From UBA1794 sp964439955 (GTDB taxonomy: Bacteria > Bacteroidota > Bacteroidia > Bacteroidales > Bacteroidaceae): 30,274 bases of DNA. Made by a program: the position numbers and the translations under genes. The notes under the pieces are model-generated. The model made no database searches. It saw only the letters and a list, made by a program, of their open reading frames with translations, and had not been told where the DNA came from. The first letter of the stretch is position 1. The number at the start of each line of letters is the position of its first letter. Shown in pieces: positions 5,956 through 13,792 of this stretch. The stretch covers positions 1 through 30,274 of the forward strand of contig CAYTPX010000024.1 in assembly GCA_964439955.1 (NCBI GenBank), written 5' to 3'.

Positions 5956-8163
5956 TCAGCGCCTCAGGCGCAAACTGTTGGCCACTACCGAGACGGAACT
6001 GAAGGCCATGGCCGCACTGGCCCACATGGGTTCGAACAAAAGCCCGCAAAAGGGGTAGAGTACACCCGCCGCAATGGGGATTCCGATCAAGTTGTAAATG
6101 AAAGCCCAGAAGAGGTTCTCGCGGATAATGCGTACCGTGCGGCGCGAAAGGCGGATGGCCTCGGGGAGCAGGCGCAGGTCGGGGGTCATCAAGGTGAGCA
6201 TGGCCACGTCCATGGCAATGTCAGTCCCGCGACCCATCGCTATGCTTACGTCGGCACGGGCCAAAGCCTGCGAGTCGTTGATGCCGTCGCCCGCCATGGC
6301 CACCACGTGGCCTCCGGCCTGGAGGCGGCGCACATAGTCTTCCTTTCCCTGCGGCAACACGCCGGCCTCCACACGCCCCACGCCCAAGGCGCGGGCCACC
6401 GCAGCGGCCGAAGGGGCAGAGTCGCCCGTCAGGATATGTACCTCGACCCCCTCCTCGCGCAAGAGGCGGACAGCCTCGGCAGAGGTATCCCGCACGGGGT
6501 CGGCCACGGAAAGCACGGCCATGAGGCGCGGGCCGCAACCATAGCAAATCAAACTGCCCCCTTCCTGCGCCCGTTCCCGGGCAAAGTCCCGCTGGGCATC
6601 ACTCCACGCGGCTCCCTTTTCCTCGGCCAGGCGAGGGCTTCCGGCCCAATAGGCAAGGCCTTCGTGGGTAAACCCGATGCCGCGGCCCGTGAGGCTTTGG
6701 AAGTCTTGCAGCCCGCCCGCAGCCACTTGCCCGGGCAAGGCGGGACAGCGCGCGATGGCCGCCGCATAAGGGTGTTCGGAACTAGCCTCGGCCGCCTGGA
6801 GCAAGGCCATGGCCTGCGGACGCCCAGCCTCGGGTATCGACCAAGCGATGCCGGTCACTTCGGGCTTTCCCTCGGTGAGCGTCCCGGTCTTGTCCAAGAC
6901 CACGGCATCCACCTTGCAGAGCTTCTCGAGTGCCGTCGCGTCCTTGATGAGGATATGCCTCTGCGCCGCCCGCCCGATGCCTACGGTCAAGGCTGTGGGA
7001 GTGGCCAGCCCCAGCGCGCAGGGACAAGCGATGACCAGCACGGAGACCGCCGAGAGCAGGGCATAAGCAAAGGCATGGGTGCCGCCGAGGGCAAGCCACA
7101 GGAAGAAAGTGAGCAAGGAAATGCCGACAACCGCAGGCACGAATATGCGGCTGACACGGTCGGCCAGCTTCTGCACGGGAGCCTTGCTCCCTTGCGCCTC
7201 CTGTACCATGCGGATTATCTGCGCCAGCAACGTGCCGGAGGCCGTATGCTCGGCCTCTACGACCAATACCCCTTTTTGGTTAAGCGTGCCGGCCCATACC
7301 CGGGCGCCTTCCTCTTTCCGCACGGGGACAGGCTCGCCGGTGAGCATGCTTTCGTCCACATACGAGCTACCGCCGCATACCCGACCGTCAACCGGCACTT
7401 TCTCACCCGGACGGACACGCAGGCGGTCACCCGCGCGCAAGTCGGAAATCACGACCTCCACCGCCTCATCCCCCCGCAAGAGGATGGCCGTGCGGGGTTG
7501 CAGCCCCATCAGCCCCTTGATGGCCGAAGTGGTATTGCCCTTGGCACGCTCTTCCATCCATTTGCCGATGAGCACGAAACAGACAATCATGGCGGCGGCC
7601 TCGTAATAGACATGCGCTTCCATGCCCCGTTGCAGCCAGAATTCCGGATAAACCGTATTGAAGAGGCTGAAGGAATAGGCAATCAAGGTGCTCAAACTGA
7701 CCAGCGTATCCATGTTGGCCGTGCCGTTGCGCAGCAATTTCCATGCCCGTACATAGAAGCCGCGCCCGGCATAGGACAAGATGGGCGTGGTGAGCAACAA
7801 AAGAATCCACGGAGCATACGGGATACCGTGCACCATGGAAATTACCATGACGGGTACGCCCAACAGCCATGCGACAAGCACCTTGCGGCCCGTCCGGCTA
7901 CGTTGTCCCGCCCCGGGCGGGGCTGCATCGGCTTCTTCGACCACCAAATCGTAGCCGATGGACTGCACCTGGCTACGGATTTCTTCGAGGGTTATCTGCT
8001 TCTCGTCATAGTCTACCGACAAATTGGCCGCGGCAAAATTCACAGAAGCGTTGCGCACGCCGGGCAAATGTTTCACCTTATCCTCCACATTCGCCGCACA
8101 AACCGCGCAACTCATTTCCAACACGGGAACGACACGTTTAGCCATATCTTTCAATTCATACAA
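5956..8163 (-). CDS. copA: Copper-exporting P-type ATPase (P1B-1 type)
   Basis: 735 aa. N-terminal HMA domain with CAVC at residues 19-22, then membrane helices typical of P1B pumps. Actuator-domain TGEP at 275-278, the transmembrane metal site CPC at 380-382, phosphorylation motif DKTGT with Asp424, SSEHPYA of the nucleotide-binding domain, and a hinge GDGINDSQAL. The CPC plus HMA pattern indicates Cu(I) (or Ag) export across the inner membrane. Start: the ATG at 8163 is used; an ATG at 8145 (MAKRVVPVL) is equally plausible and would remove six residues. A promoter box lies at 8229-8236. The gene is followed by a repeat array and the CopZ-like chaperone, which together form a copper-handling pair. 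Confidence 0.95.
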   Translation of the reverse strand: MYELKDMAKRVVPVLEMSCAVCAANVEDKVKHLPGVRNASVNFAAANLSVDYDEKQITLEEIRSQVQSIGYDLVVEEADAAPPGAGQRSRTGRKVLVAWLLGVPVMVISMVHGIPYAPWILLLLTTPILSYAGRGFYVRAWKLLRNGTANMDTLVSLSTLIAYSFSLFNTVYPEFWLQRGMEAHVYYEAAAMIVCFVLIGKWMEERAKGNTTSAIKGLMGLQPRTAILLRGDEAVEVVISDLRAGDRLRVRPGEKVPVDGRVCGGSSYVDESMLTGEPVPVRKEEGARVWAGTLNQKGVLVVEAEHTASGTLLAQIIRMVQEAQGSKAPVQKLADRVSRIFVPAVVGISLLTFFLWLALGGTHAFAYALLSAVSVLVIACPCALGLATPTALTVGIGRAAQRHILIKDATALEKLCKVDAVVLDKTGTLTEGKPEVTGIAWSIPEAGRPQAMALLQAAEASSEHPYAAAIARCPALPGQVAAGGLQDFQSLTGRGIGFTHEGLAYWAGSPRLAEEKGAAWSDAQRDFARERAQEGGSLICYGCGPRLMAVLSVADPVRDTSAEAVRLLREEGVEVHILTGDSAPSAAAVARALGVGRVEAGVLPQGKEDYVRRLQAGGHVVAMAGDGINDSQALARADVSIAMGRGTDIAMDVAMLTLMTPDLRLLPEAIRLSRRTVRIIRENLFWAFIYNLIGIPIAAGVLYPFCGLLFEPMWASAAMAFSSVSVVANSLRLRR

Positions 8164-8166
8164 GGG

Positions 8167-8207
8167 TTTTCATGAAAAATGCCTGCCGTTTTTCATGAAA
8201 GCGGCAG
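8167..8207. repeat. Palindromic repeat pair, locus C (copA leader)
   Basis: Two cores, TTTTCATGAAAA (8167-8178) and TTTTTCATGAAAG (8189-8201), have centres 23 nt apart. The second is nested in arms CTGCCG (8183-8188) and CGGCAG (8202-8207), giving an imperfect 25-nt palindrome. They lie between the predicted copA transcription start and its ATG. The spacing matches the other arrays, but the centre is CATG instead of CCnGG. Confidence 0.55.
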
Positions 8208-8228
8208 CGATCCTCACCGAAACCGCCG

Positions 8229-8236
8229 CAAAGGTA
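8229..8236 (-). promoter_or_regulatory. Promoter -7 box (TACCTTTG) for copA
   Basis: Minus strand reads TACCTTTG followed by CGGC, an exact TAnnTTTG. The leader to the ATG at 8163 would be about 60 nt. Confidence 0.6.
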
Positions 8237-8247
8237 GCGCCTTCCCC

Positions 8248-8264
8248 TTGCAACAGGATTGCAA
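8248..8264. promoter_or_regulatory. Candidate operator upstream of the copA -7 box
   Basis: TTGCAA, five bases, TTGCAA. Each half is itself a palindrome. It lies 11 nt upstream of the -7 box, in the space between -7 and -33 where a regulator would act. Function is inferred from position only; it does not match the known CopY (TACAnnTGTA) pattern. Confidence 0.35.
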
Positions 8265-8406
8265 AACAAGGGGGCTTCCACCCCGTCCCCCGGCATGGGC
8301 CTGCAAAAGGCGGCAAAGCCCCCTCCCCCATGGATGGCCAAAAGGCGGGCCATGCCCTGCCCCATGGCTTCGTCCGGCCAACCTGTCGGCATTCAGATAC
8401 CCCTGC

Positions 8407-9369
8407 TTATTCGTGGGCGGAAGGGGTAAACCCCCGCAAAAAGTCCTCGATATCCATGCGGCGCTTACCGGGCTGCTGCACGGACAACAGCTCTACATAA
8501 CCATCGGGCACGGCAAAACGCATATACCGCTTCCCGTCGGTATGCCAAGTGCCCGCAGCAACGTCCACGGCCGGGGAAGGGACAAAGCGGGAGGCATAGA
8601 CTTTCAACTCCACGGCCTCACCCTTCTGGTTGGGAATGGAAGTCCGTGCCGCGGGATAAGGCGAGAGGCCGCGGATAAGGTCGTAGACCCTTTTTCCCGG
8701 CAACGTCCAGTCTATCTGGCATGTTTCCTTGAAAATCTTGGGCGCGGGAGTGGGAGTTGTTTCCGGGGCTAACTCGGACTGGGAAACCGGACGGGCTTCG
8801 CCGCAAAGGATTGCATCCACGGTCGCCAGCACGAGCTTTCCACCTTCCACCATCAGGCGGTCGTGCAACGTACCCACGTCATCCGTTTCCGATATCGGCA
8901 TCCGGACCTGGCGGATAACCTTCCCCGTATCCATTCCCTGCTCCAGGAAGAAAGTCGTAAGTCCCGTCTCCGTCTCCCCATTGATAATAGCCCAATTTAT
9001 AGGTGCCGCCCCCCGGTATTTCGGGAGCAGCGAGGCATGCAAATTAAACGTGCCCAAACGGGGCATCCCCCATACCACTTGGGGCAACATGCGGAAAGCA
9101 ACGACAATCTGCAAATCGGCCTTCAAGCGCCCCAGTTCACTCAAAAAAAATTCATCCTTCAGCGATGTGGGCTGCATCAGGGGCAGGTTGTGAGCCAAGG
9201 CATACTCTTTGACGGGCGAAAAGCGGAGCTTTTGGCCTCTCCCGCCCGGCTTGTCCGGCATAGTCACAACCCCGACGACATTGTAATCATGGGATACCAG
9301 TTGATCCAAAGCCTCCACGGCAAACTCGGGAGTACCCATATATACGATACGCAAATCTTTTTTTTCCAT
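8407..9369 (-). CDS. fmt: Methionyl-tRNA formyltransferase
   Basis: 320 aa, normal for the family. It transfers a formyl group from 10-formyl-tetrahydrofolate to initiator Met-tRNA in the cytosol. Motifs: N-terminal RIVYMGTPEFA, the catalytic segment FNLHASLLPKYRGAAPI (Asn and His of the formyltransferase active site), and GMDTGKV with the conserved Asp; a C-terminal OB-like domain follows from about residue 205. The frame runs upstream to 9435, but the ATG at 9369 (MEKKDLRIVYMG) gives the family's usual N-terminus. The gene lies 75 nt after the ClC gene and is probably the last member of a sua5-ClC-fmt transcript. About 240 nt of non-coding sequence separates it from copA. Confidence 0.95.
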   Translation of the reverse strand: MEKKDLRIVYMGTPEFAVEALDQLVSHDYNVVGVVTMPDKPGGRGQKLRFSPVKEYALAHNLPLMQPTSLKDEFFLSELGRLKADLQIVVAFRMLPQVVWGMPRLGTFNLHASLLPKYRGAAPINWAIINGETETGLTTFFLEQGMDTGKVIRQVRMPISETDDVGTLHDRLMVEGGKLVLATVDAILCGEARPVSQSELAPETTPTPAPKIFKETCQIDWTLPGKRVYDLIRGLSPYPAARTSIPNQKGEAVELKVYASRFVPSPAVDVAAGTWHTDGKRYMRFAVPDGYVELLSVQQPGKRRMDIEDFLRGFTPSAHE

Positions 9370-9444
9370 TTCTGCTTTATTTAAAGGGTTCTTGGTTCTA
9401 TCCTTCTGTGGTGACATGCCTCTCCACTGCCGCAAACCGCAGGG

Positions 9445-11253
9445 TCAATCTTCGCTATAATGGATGAGCAAGCGACGGTAGGCCTCCAGTATCTTCGATT
9501 TCAACACGAACCCGACAAAAGTCCCGTCGGCATCTACGACCGGAAGCTCCCATGATTTGGTCTCTTCGAAAGCGTGCATGACTTGTTCCATCGTATCATT
9601 TATATGCAGGGGAAAGGGAATGGGCTTCATAAAGCGGGCTGCCGTATAACGATGGTATAATTCCGGACGGAACATGAAGTTCCGTATGTCATCCAAGCTA
9701 ACCACTCCTATTAATTTGTTCGACTGTTTGCTATCGACCACGGGAAGAAGGTTCCGGTTGAAACGGCTGAGCAGATTAACGATTTCCCGCAAATCCGAAT
9801 CTTTAGTAATGGTCCGCTCGTTTCGCTCCAGCACCGTGTCCACCGTCATCAGCAAAAGTACGGTTTTGTCCTTGTGATGGGTCAGCAACTGCCCCTTCTT
9901 TGCCAAACGCATCGAATAGATACTGTGAGGTTCGAAGAGGATGATTGTCAAATACGAGCAGACGGAGCAAATCATCAGCGGCAGCAACAAATCATACCCC
10001 CCCGTCAATTCCGCAATCAAGAAAATCCCGGTGAGCGGGGCATGCATGACCCCGCTCATTACGCCTGCCATCCCTATCAGAGCGAAGTTCTTTTCGGGAC
10101 AATATACCGTAAAGTCAAAACTGTTGCTAAAGTGCGAAAACGCAAACCCTGTGATGCAACCAAGGAACAAACTGGGCGCAAAGATACCACCGCACCCCCC
10201 ACCTCCGTTCGTCGCGCTGGAAGCAAAGACTTTGAACAAGACAATCAAGACAAGATAGAGAAGCAAAAGCGAACCGGAGTTGTAGAATAAGGAATTGTCC
10301 ATGACCGAATTCCACTGCCCCGGGGTCGTCCCATTGATTAGCAACTCGATAGTATCGTATCCTTCCCCATAAAGTGGCGGGAAGAGGAAAATGAGCACGC
10401 TCAAAATGCAAGCCCCCACTGCAAAGCGCTTCCAAGGATTTTTCCACCGCCCGAAGAATCCCTCAATCCAACCCATGGCCCGGGTAAAATAGAGAGATAC
10501 CAAACCACAGAGGATACCTAACAAGATAACATAAGGTATGCGCCTCATGAGGAAAACCTCGTCCAAATTGAAATCAAATATCGTGTCCGCCCCCATCAGG
10601 AGGTAAGAAAAAATGGCTGCCGTGACCGAAGTGACAAGCAAGGGCAACAACGACGCCATCGTAAGGTCTATCATCAGTACTTCCAAGGTAAAGCATAATC
10701 CCGCAATGGGCGCCTTAAATATCCCAGACACTGCCCCGGCCGCCCCACAACCTATGAGCAACATGAGCGTCTTATGGTCCATCCGGAAGAGAGTCCCGAG
10801 GTTCGAGCCGATGGCCGAGCCGGTCAAGACGATGGGCGCCTCGGCCCCTACCGACCCGCCGAAACCTATCGTCACCGAGCTGGCACAGATGGACGACCAG
10901 ATGTTGTGCCTCCTGATTTTTCCCCTTCGCCCGGCTATCGCAAAGAGAATCTTCGTGACGCCGTGGCTTATGTCGTCGCGAACGATGTAGCGCACAAAAC
11001 AGCCGGACAACAAGATGCCGATGACGGGATATACGAGATAAAGCCCATTTGCGCCGTCTTGGGAGAAATTAAGGGTAAGGAAATGCTGGAAGAAGTGGAT
11101 CAACAACTTCAAGATATAGGCTGCGAGAGCAGTAAAGATGCCCACGAGCAGGCTGAGGAAAAGGATGAAGTTCTTCTCGGATATGTGGGTTTGCCTCCAC
11201 AGGATGAAAGAATCCAAGAGTTTCCGGGAGTCAAGATGTTTCATAGGTGTCAT
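9445..11253 (-). CDS. ClC-family chloride channel/antiporter with two CBS domains
   Basis: 602 aa. An integral membrane ClC domain covers about residues 30-430. It holds GSVGAEAP at 133-140, in which Glu138 is the position of the gating/external glutamate, and a later GVMSGVMHAPLTG segment. Two CBS domains follow (about 460-530 and 540-600; GVVSLDDIRN and GFVLKSKIL are their ends), which usually bind adenine nucleotides and tune gating. Presence of the gating glutamate is compatible with either channel or Cl-/H+ exchange; the proton glutamate was not located. The ATG at 11253-11251 overlaps the sua5 stop as ATGA, which supports this start over an ATG at 11244 and suggests translational coupling. 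Confidence 0.92.
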   Translation of the reverse strand: MTPMKHLDSRKLLDSFILWRQTHISEKNFILFLSLLVGIFTALAAYILKLLIHFFQHFLTLNFSQDGANGLYLVYPVIGILLSGCFVRYIVRDDISHGVTKILFAIAGRRGKIRRHNIWSSICASSVTIGFGGSVGAEAPIVLTGSAIGSNLGTLFRMDHKTLMLLIGCGAAGAVSGIFKAPIAGLCFTLEVLMIDLTMASLLPLLVTSVTAAIFSYLLMGADTIFDFNLDEVFLMRRIPYVILLGILCGLVSLYFTRAMGWIEGFFGRWKNPWKRFAVGACILSVLIFLFPPLYGEGYDTIELLINGTTPGQWNSVMDNSLFYNSGSLLLLYLVLIVLFKVFASSATNGGGGCGGIFAPSLFLGCITGFAFSHFSNSFDFTVYCPEKNFALIGMAGVMSGVMHAPLTGIFLIAELTGGYDLLLPLMICSVCSYLTIILFEPHSIYSMRLAKKGQLLTHHKDKTVLLLMTVDTVLERNERTITKDSDLREIVNLLSRFNRNLLPVVDSKQSNKLIGVVSLDDIRNFMFRPELYHRYTAARFMKPIPFPLHINDTMEQVMHAFEETKSWELPVVDADGTFVGFVLKSKILEAYRRLLIHYSED

Positions 11254-11822
11254 TCCCGAATGATTTCCACCTGCCCGTCGTGGAACAGCTTGACGACGCT
11301 GGAAGGTCTCCCCGCAGCCCCCGCCGCGTCCTGCCCGTACTGGACCACGTAATCGACCGCCGCCAGCAGTTCCGGGTCAATCTCGGCAAAGGCGCGCGGC
11401 GAGGGACACCCGCTGAAGTTGGCCGAAGTGGAAACCACCGCCTTGCGGAAGCGGCGGCACAAGTCGCGTGAAAAGCGCTCTTGCGTGACCCTTATTCCCA
11501 CGCTGCCGTCCTCCGCCAGCAGATTGGGTGCCAAGTTGCGCGCCCGGTCGTAGATGATGGTCAGCGGGCGGGTGGCGGCTTCCATCAAATCCCAGGCAAG
11601 GCCGGAAGGAGTATCCACGTAGAAGTCTATCTTGGCCGCGGAGTCCACCAGAACAATCATGGCCTTGCTGTCCGCCCGGCGCTTGAGCTTGTAAACCTTG
11701 TCCACGGCCTCCGGATTGGTAGCGTCACACCCGATGCCCCAAATCGTATCGGTAGGGTAAAGGATGATGCCCCCTCCCTCCATGACGCGGCAAGCCGTAT
11801 TTATGTCTTCTCGGTAGTCCAT
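11250..11822 (-). CDS. L-threonylcarbamoyladenylate synthase (YrdC/Sua5 family)
   Basis: 190 aa, so the YrdC domain only, without the C-terminal Sua5 domain. It makes threonylcarbamoyl-AMP from threonine, bicarbonate and ATP for t6A tRNA modification. Visible: YPTDTIWGIGCDA near the N-terminus, KLKRRADSKAMIVLV (the Lys/Arg binding segment), SVGIRVTQ, and the conserved STSANFSG. A much longer frame continues upstream to 12512, antisense to the ECF sigma gene; it is excluded because a -7 box lies at 11840-11847, just before the ATG at 11822. The gene ends in a 4-nt overlap with the ClC gene. Confidence 0.93.
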   Translation of the reverse strand: MDYREDINTACRVMEGGGIILYPTDTIWGIGCDATNPEAVDKVYKLKRRADSKAMIVLVDSAAKIDFYVDTPSGLAWDLMEAATRPLTIIYDRARNLAPNLLAEDGSVGIRVTQERFSRDLCRRFRKAVVSTSANFSGCPSPRAFAEIDPELLAAVDYVVQYGQDAAGAAGRPSSVVKLFHDGQVEIIRE

Positions 11823-11839
11823 TGCACTATTATTTTGGG

Positions 11840-11847
11840 CAAAGTTA
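11840..11847 (-). promoter_or_regulatory. Promoter -7 box (TAACTTTG) for sua5-ClC(-fmt)
   Basis: Exact TAnnTTTG on the minus strand, leaving a leader of only about 10 nt before the ATG at 11822. It is divergent from the ECF sigma promoter 44 nt away. Confidence 0.62.
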
Positions 11848-11890
11848 CAACTAAAACTTAAATTCTTGGGAAATACTCCTAAAAAGATAG

Positions 11891-11898
11891 TATCTTTG
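11891..11898 (+). promoter_or_regulatory. Promoter -7 box (TATCTTTG) for the ECF sigma operon
   Basis: Exact TAnnTTTG on the plus strand, with a possible -33 CTTG ending 22 nt upstream (11865-11868). The leader to the start at 12030 would be about 120 nt and contains repeat locus D. This looks like a housekeeping rather than a self-regulated ECF promoter. Confidence 0.6.
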
Positions 11899-11927
11899 GC
11901 AGTCCGATCTGAGTAACCCCCTTGCCC

Positions 11928-12000
11928 TTTTCTGGAAAACCCATGGCCCTTTTCAGGAAAAGCCCCACGGTTTCCAAGGAAAAGGCAAGCACTTTTAAGA
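11928..12000. repeat. 22-nt-period palindromic repeat array, locus D (ECF sigma leader)
   Basis: Cores at 11928-11939 (TTTTCTGGAAAA), 11950-11961 (TTTTCAGGAAAA), 11971-11983 (TTTCCAAGGAAAA) and 11993 (weak TTTTAAGA). Spacing is 21-22 nt, with GC-rich spacers such as CCCATGGCCC. This is the cleanest of the five arrays and lies between the predicted promoter and the sigma factor start. Confidence 0.72.
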
Positions 12001-12029
12001 ACCAAATGGAGCACAAAGAAGAGGAGATA

Positions 12030-12554
12030 ATGGCACAACTGCATGACCCGGCTACTGCCTATGGGGCTTTCTCCGGCGTGGTCAAGGAATACAGCGAGCA
12101 GTTGTACTGGCAAATACGCCGGATGGTGACGGACCACGACGATGCCAACGACCTGCTCCAAAACACTTTCCTGAAAGCATGGTTCGGTTTGGAAAACTTC
12201 CGGGGCGACTCCCGGCTCTCCACGTGGCTCTACCGCATTGCCTTCAACGAGTGCCTGACGTTCCTCAGCCGCAAAAGGAGCGAAAAGACCGTGCCCATCG
12301 ATTCGGAAGAATATTCGGAAGCGAACAACTTGGAAAGCGACCCTTACTTCAACGGCGACCATGCGGAGCGGCTGCTGCAGGAAGCCATCGAAACCCTCCC
12401 GGCCAAGCAACGCATGGTCTTCACCATGAAATATTTCGAGGAGAGGAAATATGAGGAAATCTCGGAAATCGTGGGCACTACGGTAGGAGCACTGAAGGCT
12501 TCCTACTTCCATGCTGTCCGCAAAATAGAGAAATATATCGAAGAACGGCTTTAA
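12030..12554 (+). CDS. ECF-type RNA polymerase sigma factor (sigma-70 family)
   Basis: 174 aa. Region 2 spans about residues 15-80 (the stretch with DHDDANDLLQNTFLKAW and STWLYRIAFNECL is the core-binding and -10 recognition part). Region 4 spans about 115-165 (LPAKQRMVFTMKYFEE and YEEISEIVGTTVGALKASYFHA, the helix-turn-helix). No anti-sigma or extra domain is fused. The start is uncertain: the ATG at 12030 has a purine-rich GAGGAG just upstream; the ATG at 12006 (MEHKEEEI) is the alternative. The frame further upstream to 11922 crosses repeat array D and is not believed. It is followed by a membrane protein and a CpxP-like protein on the same strand, which suggests an envelope-stress regulon. 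Confidence 0.92.
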   Translation: MAQLHDPATAYGAFSGVVKEYSEQLYWQIRRMVTDHDDANDLLQNTFLKAWFGLENFRGDSRLSTWLYRIAFNECLTFLSRKRSEKTVPIDSEEYSEANNLESDPYFNGDHAERLLQEAIETLPAKQRMVFTMKYFEERKYEEISEIVGTTVGALKASYFHAVRKIEKYIEERL

Positions 12555-12604
12555 ACCATTTGCCCAAAATGCTGTCTTATGAATAAAAGCAGGAGGAACA
12601 AGTC

Positions 12605-13045
12605 ATGAGGAAAGAAGGTGAGATATTGAAACGATACGGGCAAAGCAATCCTTTTCGTGTTCCGGACAAATACTTTGAGGAGTTCCATGAACAATTGATG
12701 AAAAAGATTTCCTCTGCGAACCAAGCCCGGCTCCACCCGGAGACCTCCACTCCTACTTCCTCCTGCCAAGAGGGCACGGGAAAAGCCAGCAAAAGAAGAA
12801 GCCTGCATACCCTTTTCCAAGGCATCCCTATCTGGTGGAGGGTGGCAGCCGTAGCCATAATAGCCGTTTCCCTCTCTTTCCTCATCTACCAGCAAGGCAA
12901 CGAGGCAAGGTTGGACACCTTGTCCCTATCCGTAGCCGAAGAAGGAAAAGAAGGATATACGGAGGAAGAGATAAGGGACATCATCGACGGTAGCTGCCTC
13001 GATGATTATGATTTGTACCAACTGATGATTTCCGAAGCCAACTGA
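12605..13045 (+). CDS. Single-pass membrane protein, putative anti-sigma-like regulator
   Basis: 146 aa. An N-terminal NPFRVPDKYFEEFHEQLM stretch, a Ser/Thr-rich linker, one membrane helix at about residues 78-98 (VAAVAIIAVSLSFLIY) and an acidic C-terminal part. I do not recognise a named anti-sigma domain, but small single-pass proteins with this N-terminal motif occur directly after ECF sigma genes in Bacteroidetes. The gap to the sigma gene is 50 nt. By topology the N-terminus would be cytoplasmic, where it could bind the sigma factor. That role is inferred from context alone. Confidence 0.6.
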   Translation: MRKEGEILKRYGQSNPFRVPDKYFEEFHEQLMKKISSANQARLHPETSTPTSSCQEGTGKASKRRSLHTLFQGIPIWWRVAAVAIIAVSLSFLIYQQGNEARLDTLSLSVAEEGKEGYTEEEIRDIIDGSCLDDYDLYQLMISEAN

Positions 13046-13071
13046 ATACTATATATAGCGAGAAACAAGGA

Positions 13072-13509
13072 ATGAATGTCTTGAAGTCCATAGCCGTGTT
13101 CTGCTTCGTCGGCATGCTCCCACTCATTTCCGTCGATGCACAAAAGAAAATGAGCTGGGAAGAATTCCAAGCCACGCGGAATGACTTTATCATCCAACAT
13201 GCGGGCTTGAACGAAAAAGAGTCGGCACTCTTTCTGCCGCTATACGGAGAAATGAAAAATAAGGTAGGCCGCCTCAACCGGATCATAAGCCACAACGAAC
13301 GCGAACTCAACAAGGATGAGGAAAAATTCACCGAAGAACAATACAAGGAGGCTTTGGACTTAATCAACAACTCACGTATCGAAAAAGCCAATATCGAGAA
13401 AGAATACGACGAGAAATTCCGTGATTTCCTCACAAACGAGAAAATCTACAAGATTCACATGGCCGAAATCGAGTTCCACCGCAAGGTCTTGAAAAAAATG
13501 ATCCGTTAA
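13072..13509 (+). CDS. CpxP/Spy-like periplasmic protein
   Basis: 145 aa. An N-terminal signal peptide (about residues 1-23, ending SVDAQ) is followed by an entirely helical, charged, coiled-coil-like domain. The pattern FQATRNDFIIQHAGLNEKE with a later FLPLYGEMKNK resembles the Bacteroidetes relatives of CpxP/Spy chaperones that report envelope stress. It starts 26 nt after the previous gene and so is probably the third gene of the sigma operon. Substrate unknown. The possible terminator after it is weak (T7 run at 13555-13561). Confidence 0.65.
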   Translation: MNVLKSIAVFCFVGMLPLISVDAQKKMSWEEFQATRNDFIIQHAGLNEKESALFLPLYGEMKNKVGRLNRIISHNERELNKDEEKFTEEQYKEALDLINNSRIEKANIEKEYDEKFRDFLTNEKIYKIHMAEIEFHRKVLKKMIR

Positions 13510-13713
13510 GTACTCCGTCAAACTCTTCCCTTAGTGCGCGTCCGGCGACTGTCATTTTTTTGCAGGCGCCCCCCCAATTCCTTGGGATTAAAGATATATA
13601 TCCCCATACCACTGCGCCTGTTCCTGCATAACTTCCAAGGATTAAAATATCCAGCTATCCTACAAAGCCCACACGACGGGAACGAACTCGGAATAGCACA
13701 CTCTTTTACAGGA
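13510..13713. other. Non-coding gap after the ECF operon
   Basis: No credible gene. It holds a T7 run (13555-13561) after a weak GTCC/GGCGAC hairpin that may stop the sigma operon. There is also an imperfect repeated element TTCCTTGGGATTAAAGATAT (13578) and TTCCAAGGATTAAAATAT (13633), 55 nt apart. A plus-strand frame at 13534-13767 runs through the terminator and is not believed. Confidence 0.5.
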
Positions 13714-13774
13714 AAAAGAATCACGGCCCTACGTCTTTTCCCCATGAAAGATGACGTAAGGCCGTGATTCTTTT
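13714..13774. terminator. Bidirectional intrinsic terminator between the CpxP-like gene and mdh
   Basis: A 22-bp inverted repeat (13714-13735 and 13753-13774) with one mismatch around a 17-nt loop; the arms begin AAAAGAATCACGGCC and end GGCCGTGATTCTTTT. On the minus strand the hairpin is followed by TTTTTCCTG, so it ends the mdh transcript 19 nt after its stop. On the plus strand TTTT also follows, but the sigma operon ends about 200 nt earlier. Confidence 0.8.
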
Positions 13775-13792
13775 ATGTAATACCCAATCCGC

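Noticed and set aside
6307..8175. Long plus-strand open frame (622 codons) opposite copA
   Set aside because: Pure antisense shadow of a GC-rich conserved gene; the copA frame carries all P-type ATPase motifs, the other none.
8265..8406. GC-rich stretch with ATGGCC/GGCCAT inverted repeat and CATGG-rich words after fmt
   Set aside because: Does not keep the 22-nt spacing or the TTTTCC core and lacks a T-run, so it was not called as an array or terminator.
11922..12029. Longer sigma factor N-terminus starting at 11922
   Set aside because: This part is the repeat array read in frame; the sigma domain begins after 12030.
11823..12512. Long N-terminal extension of the YrdC protein
   Set aside because: Antisense to the ECF sigma gene and separated from the YrdC start by its own promoter box.
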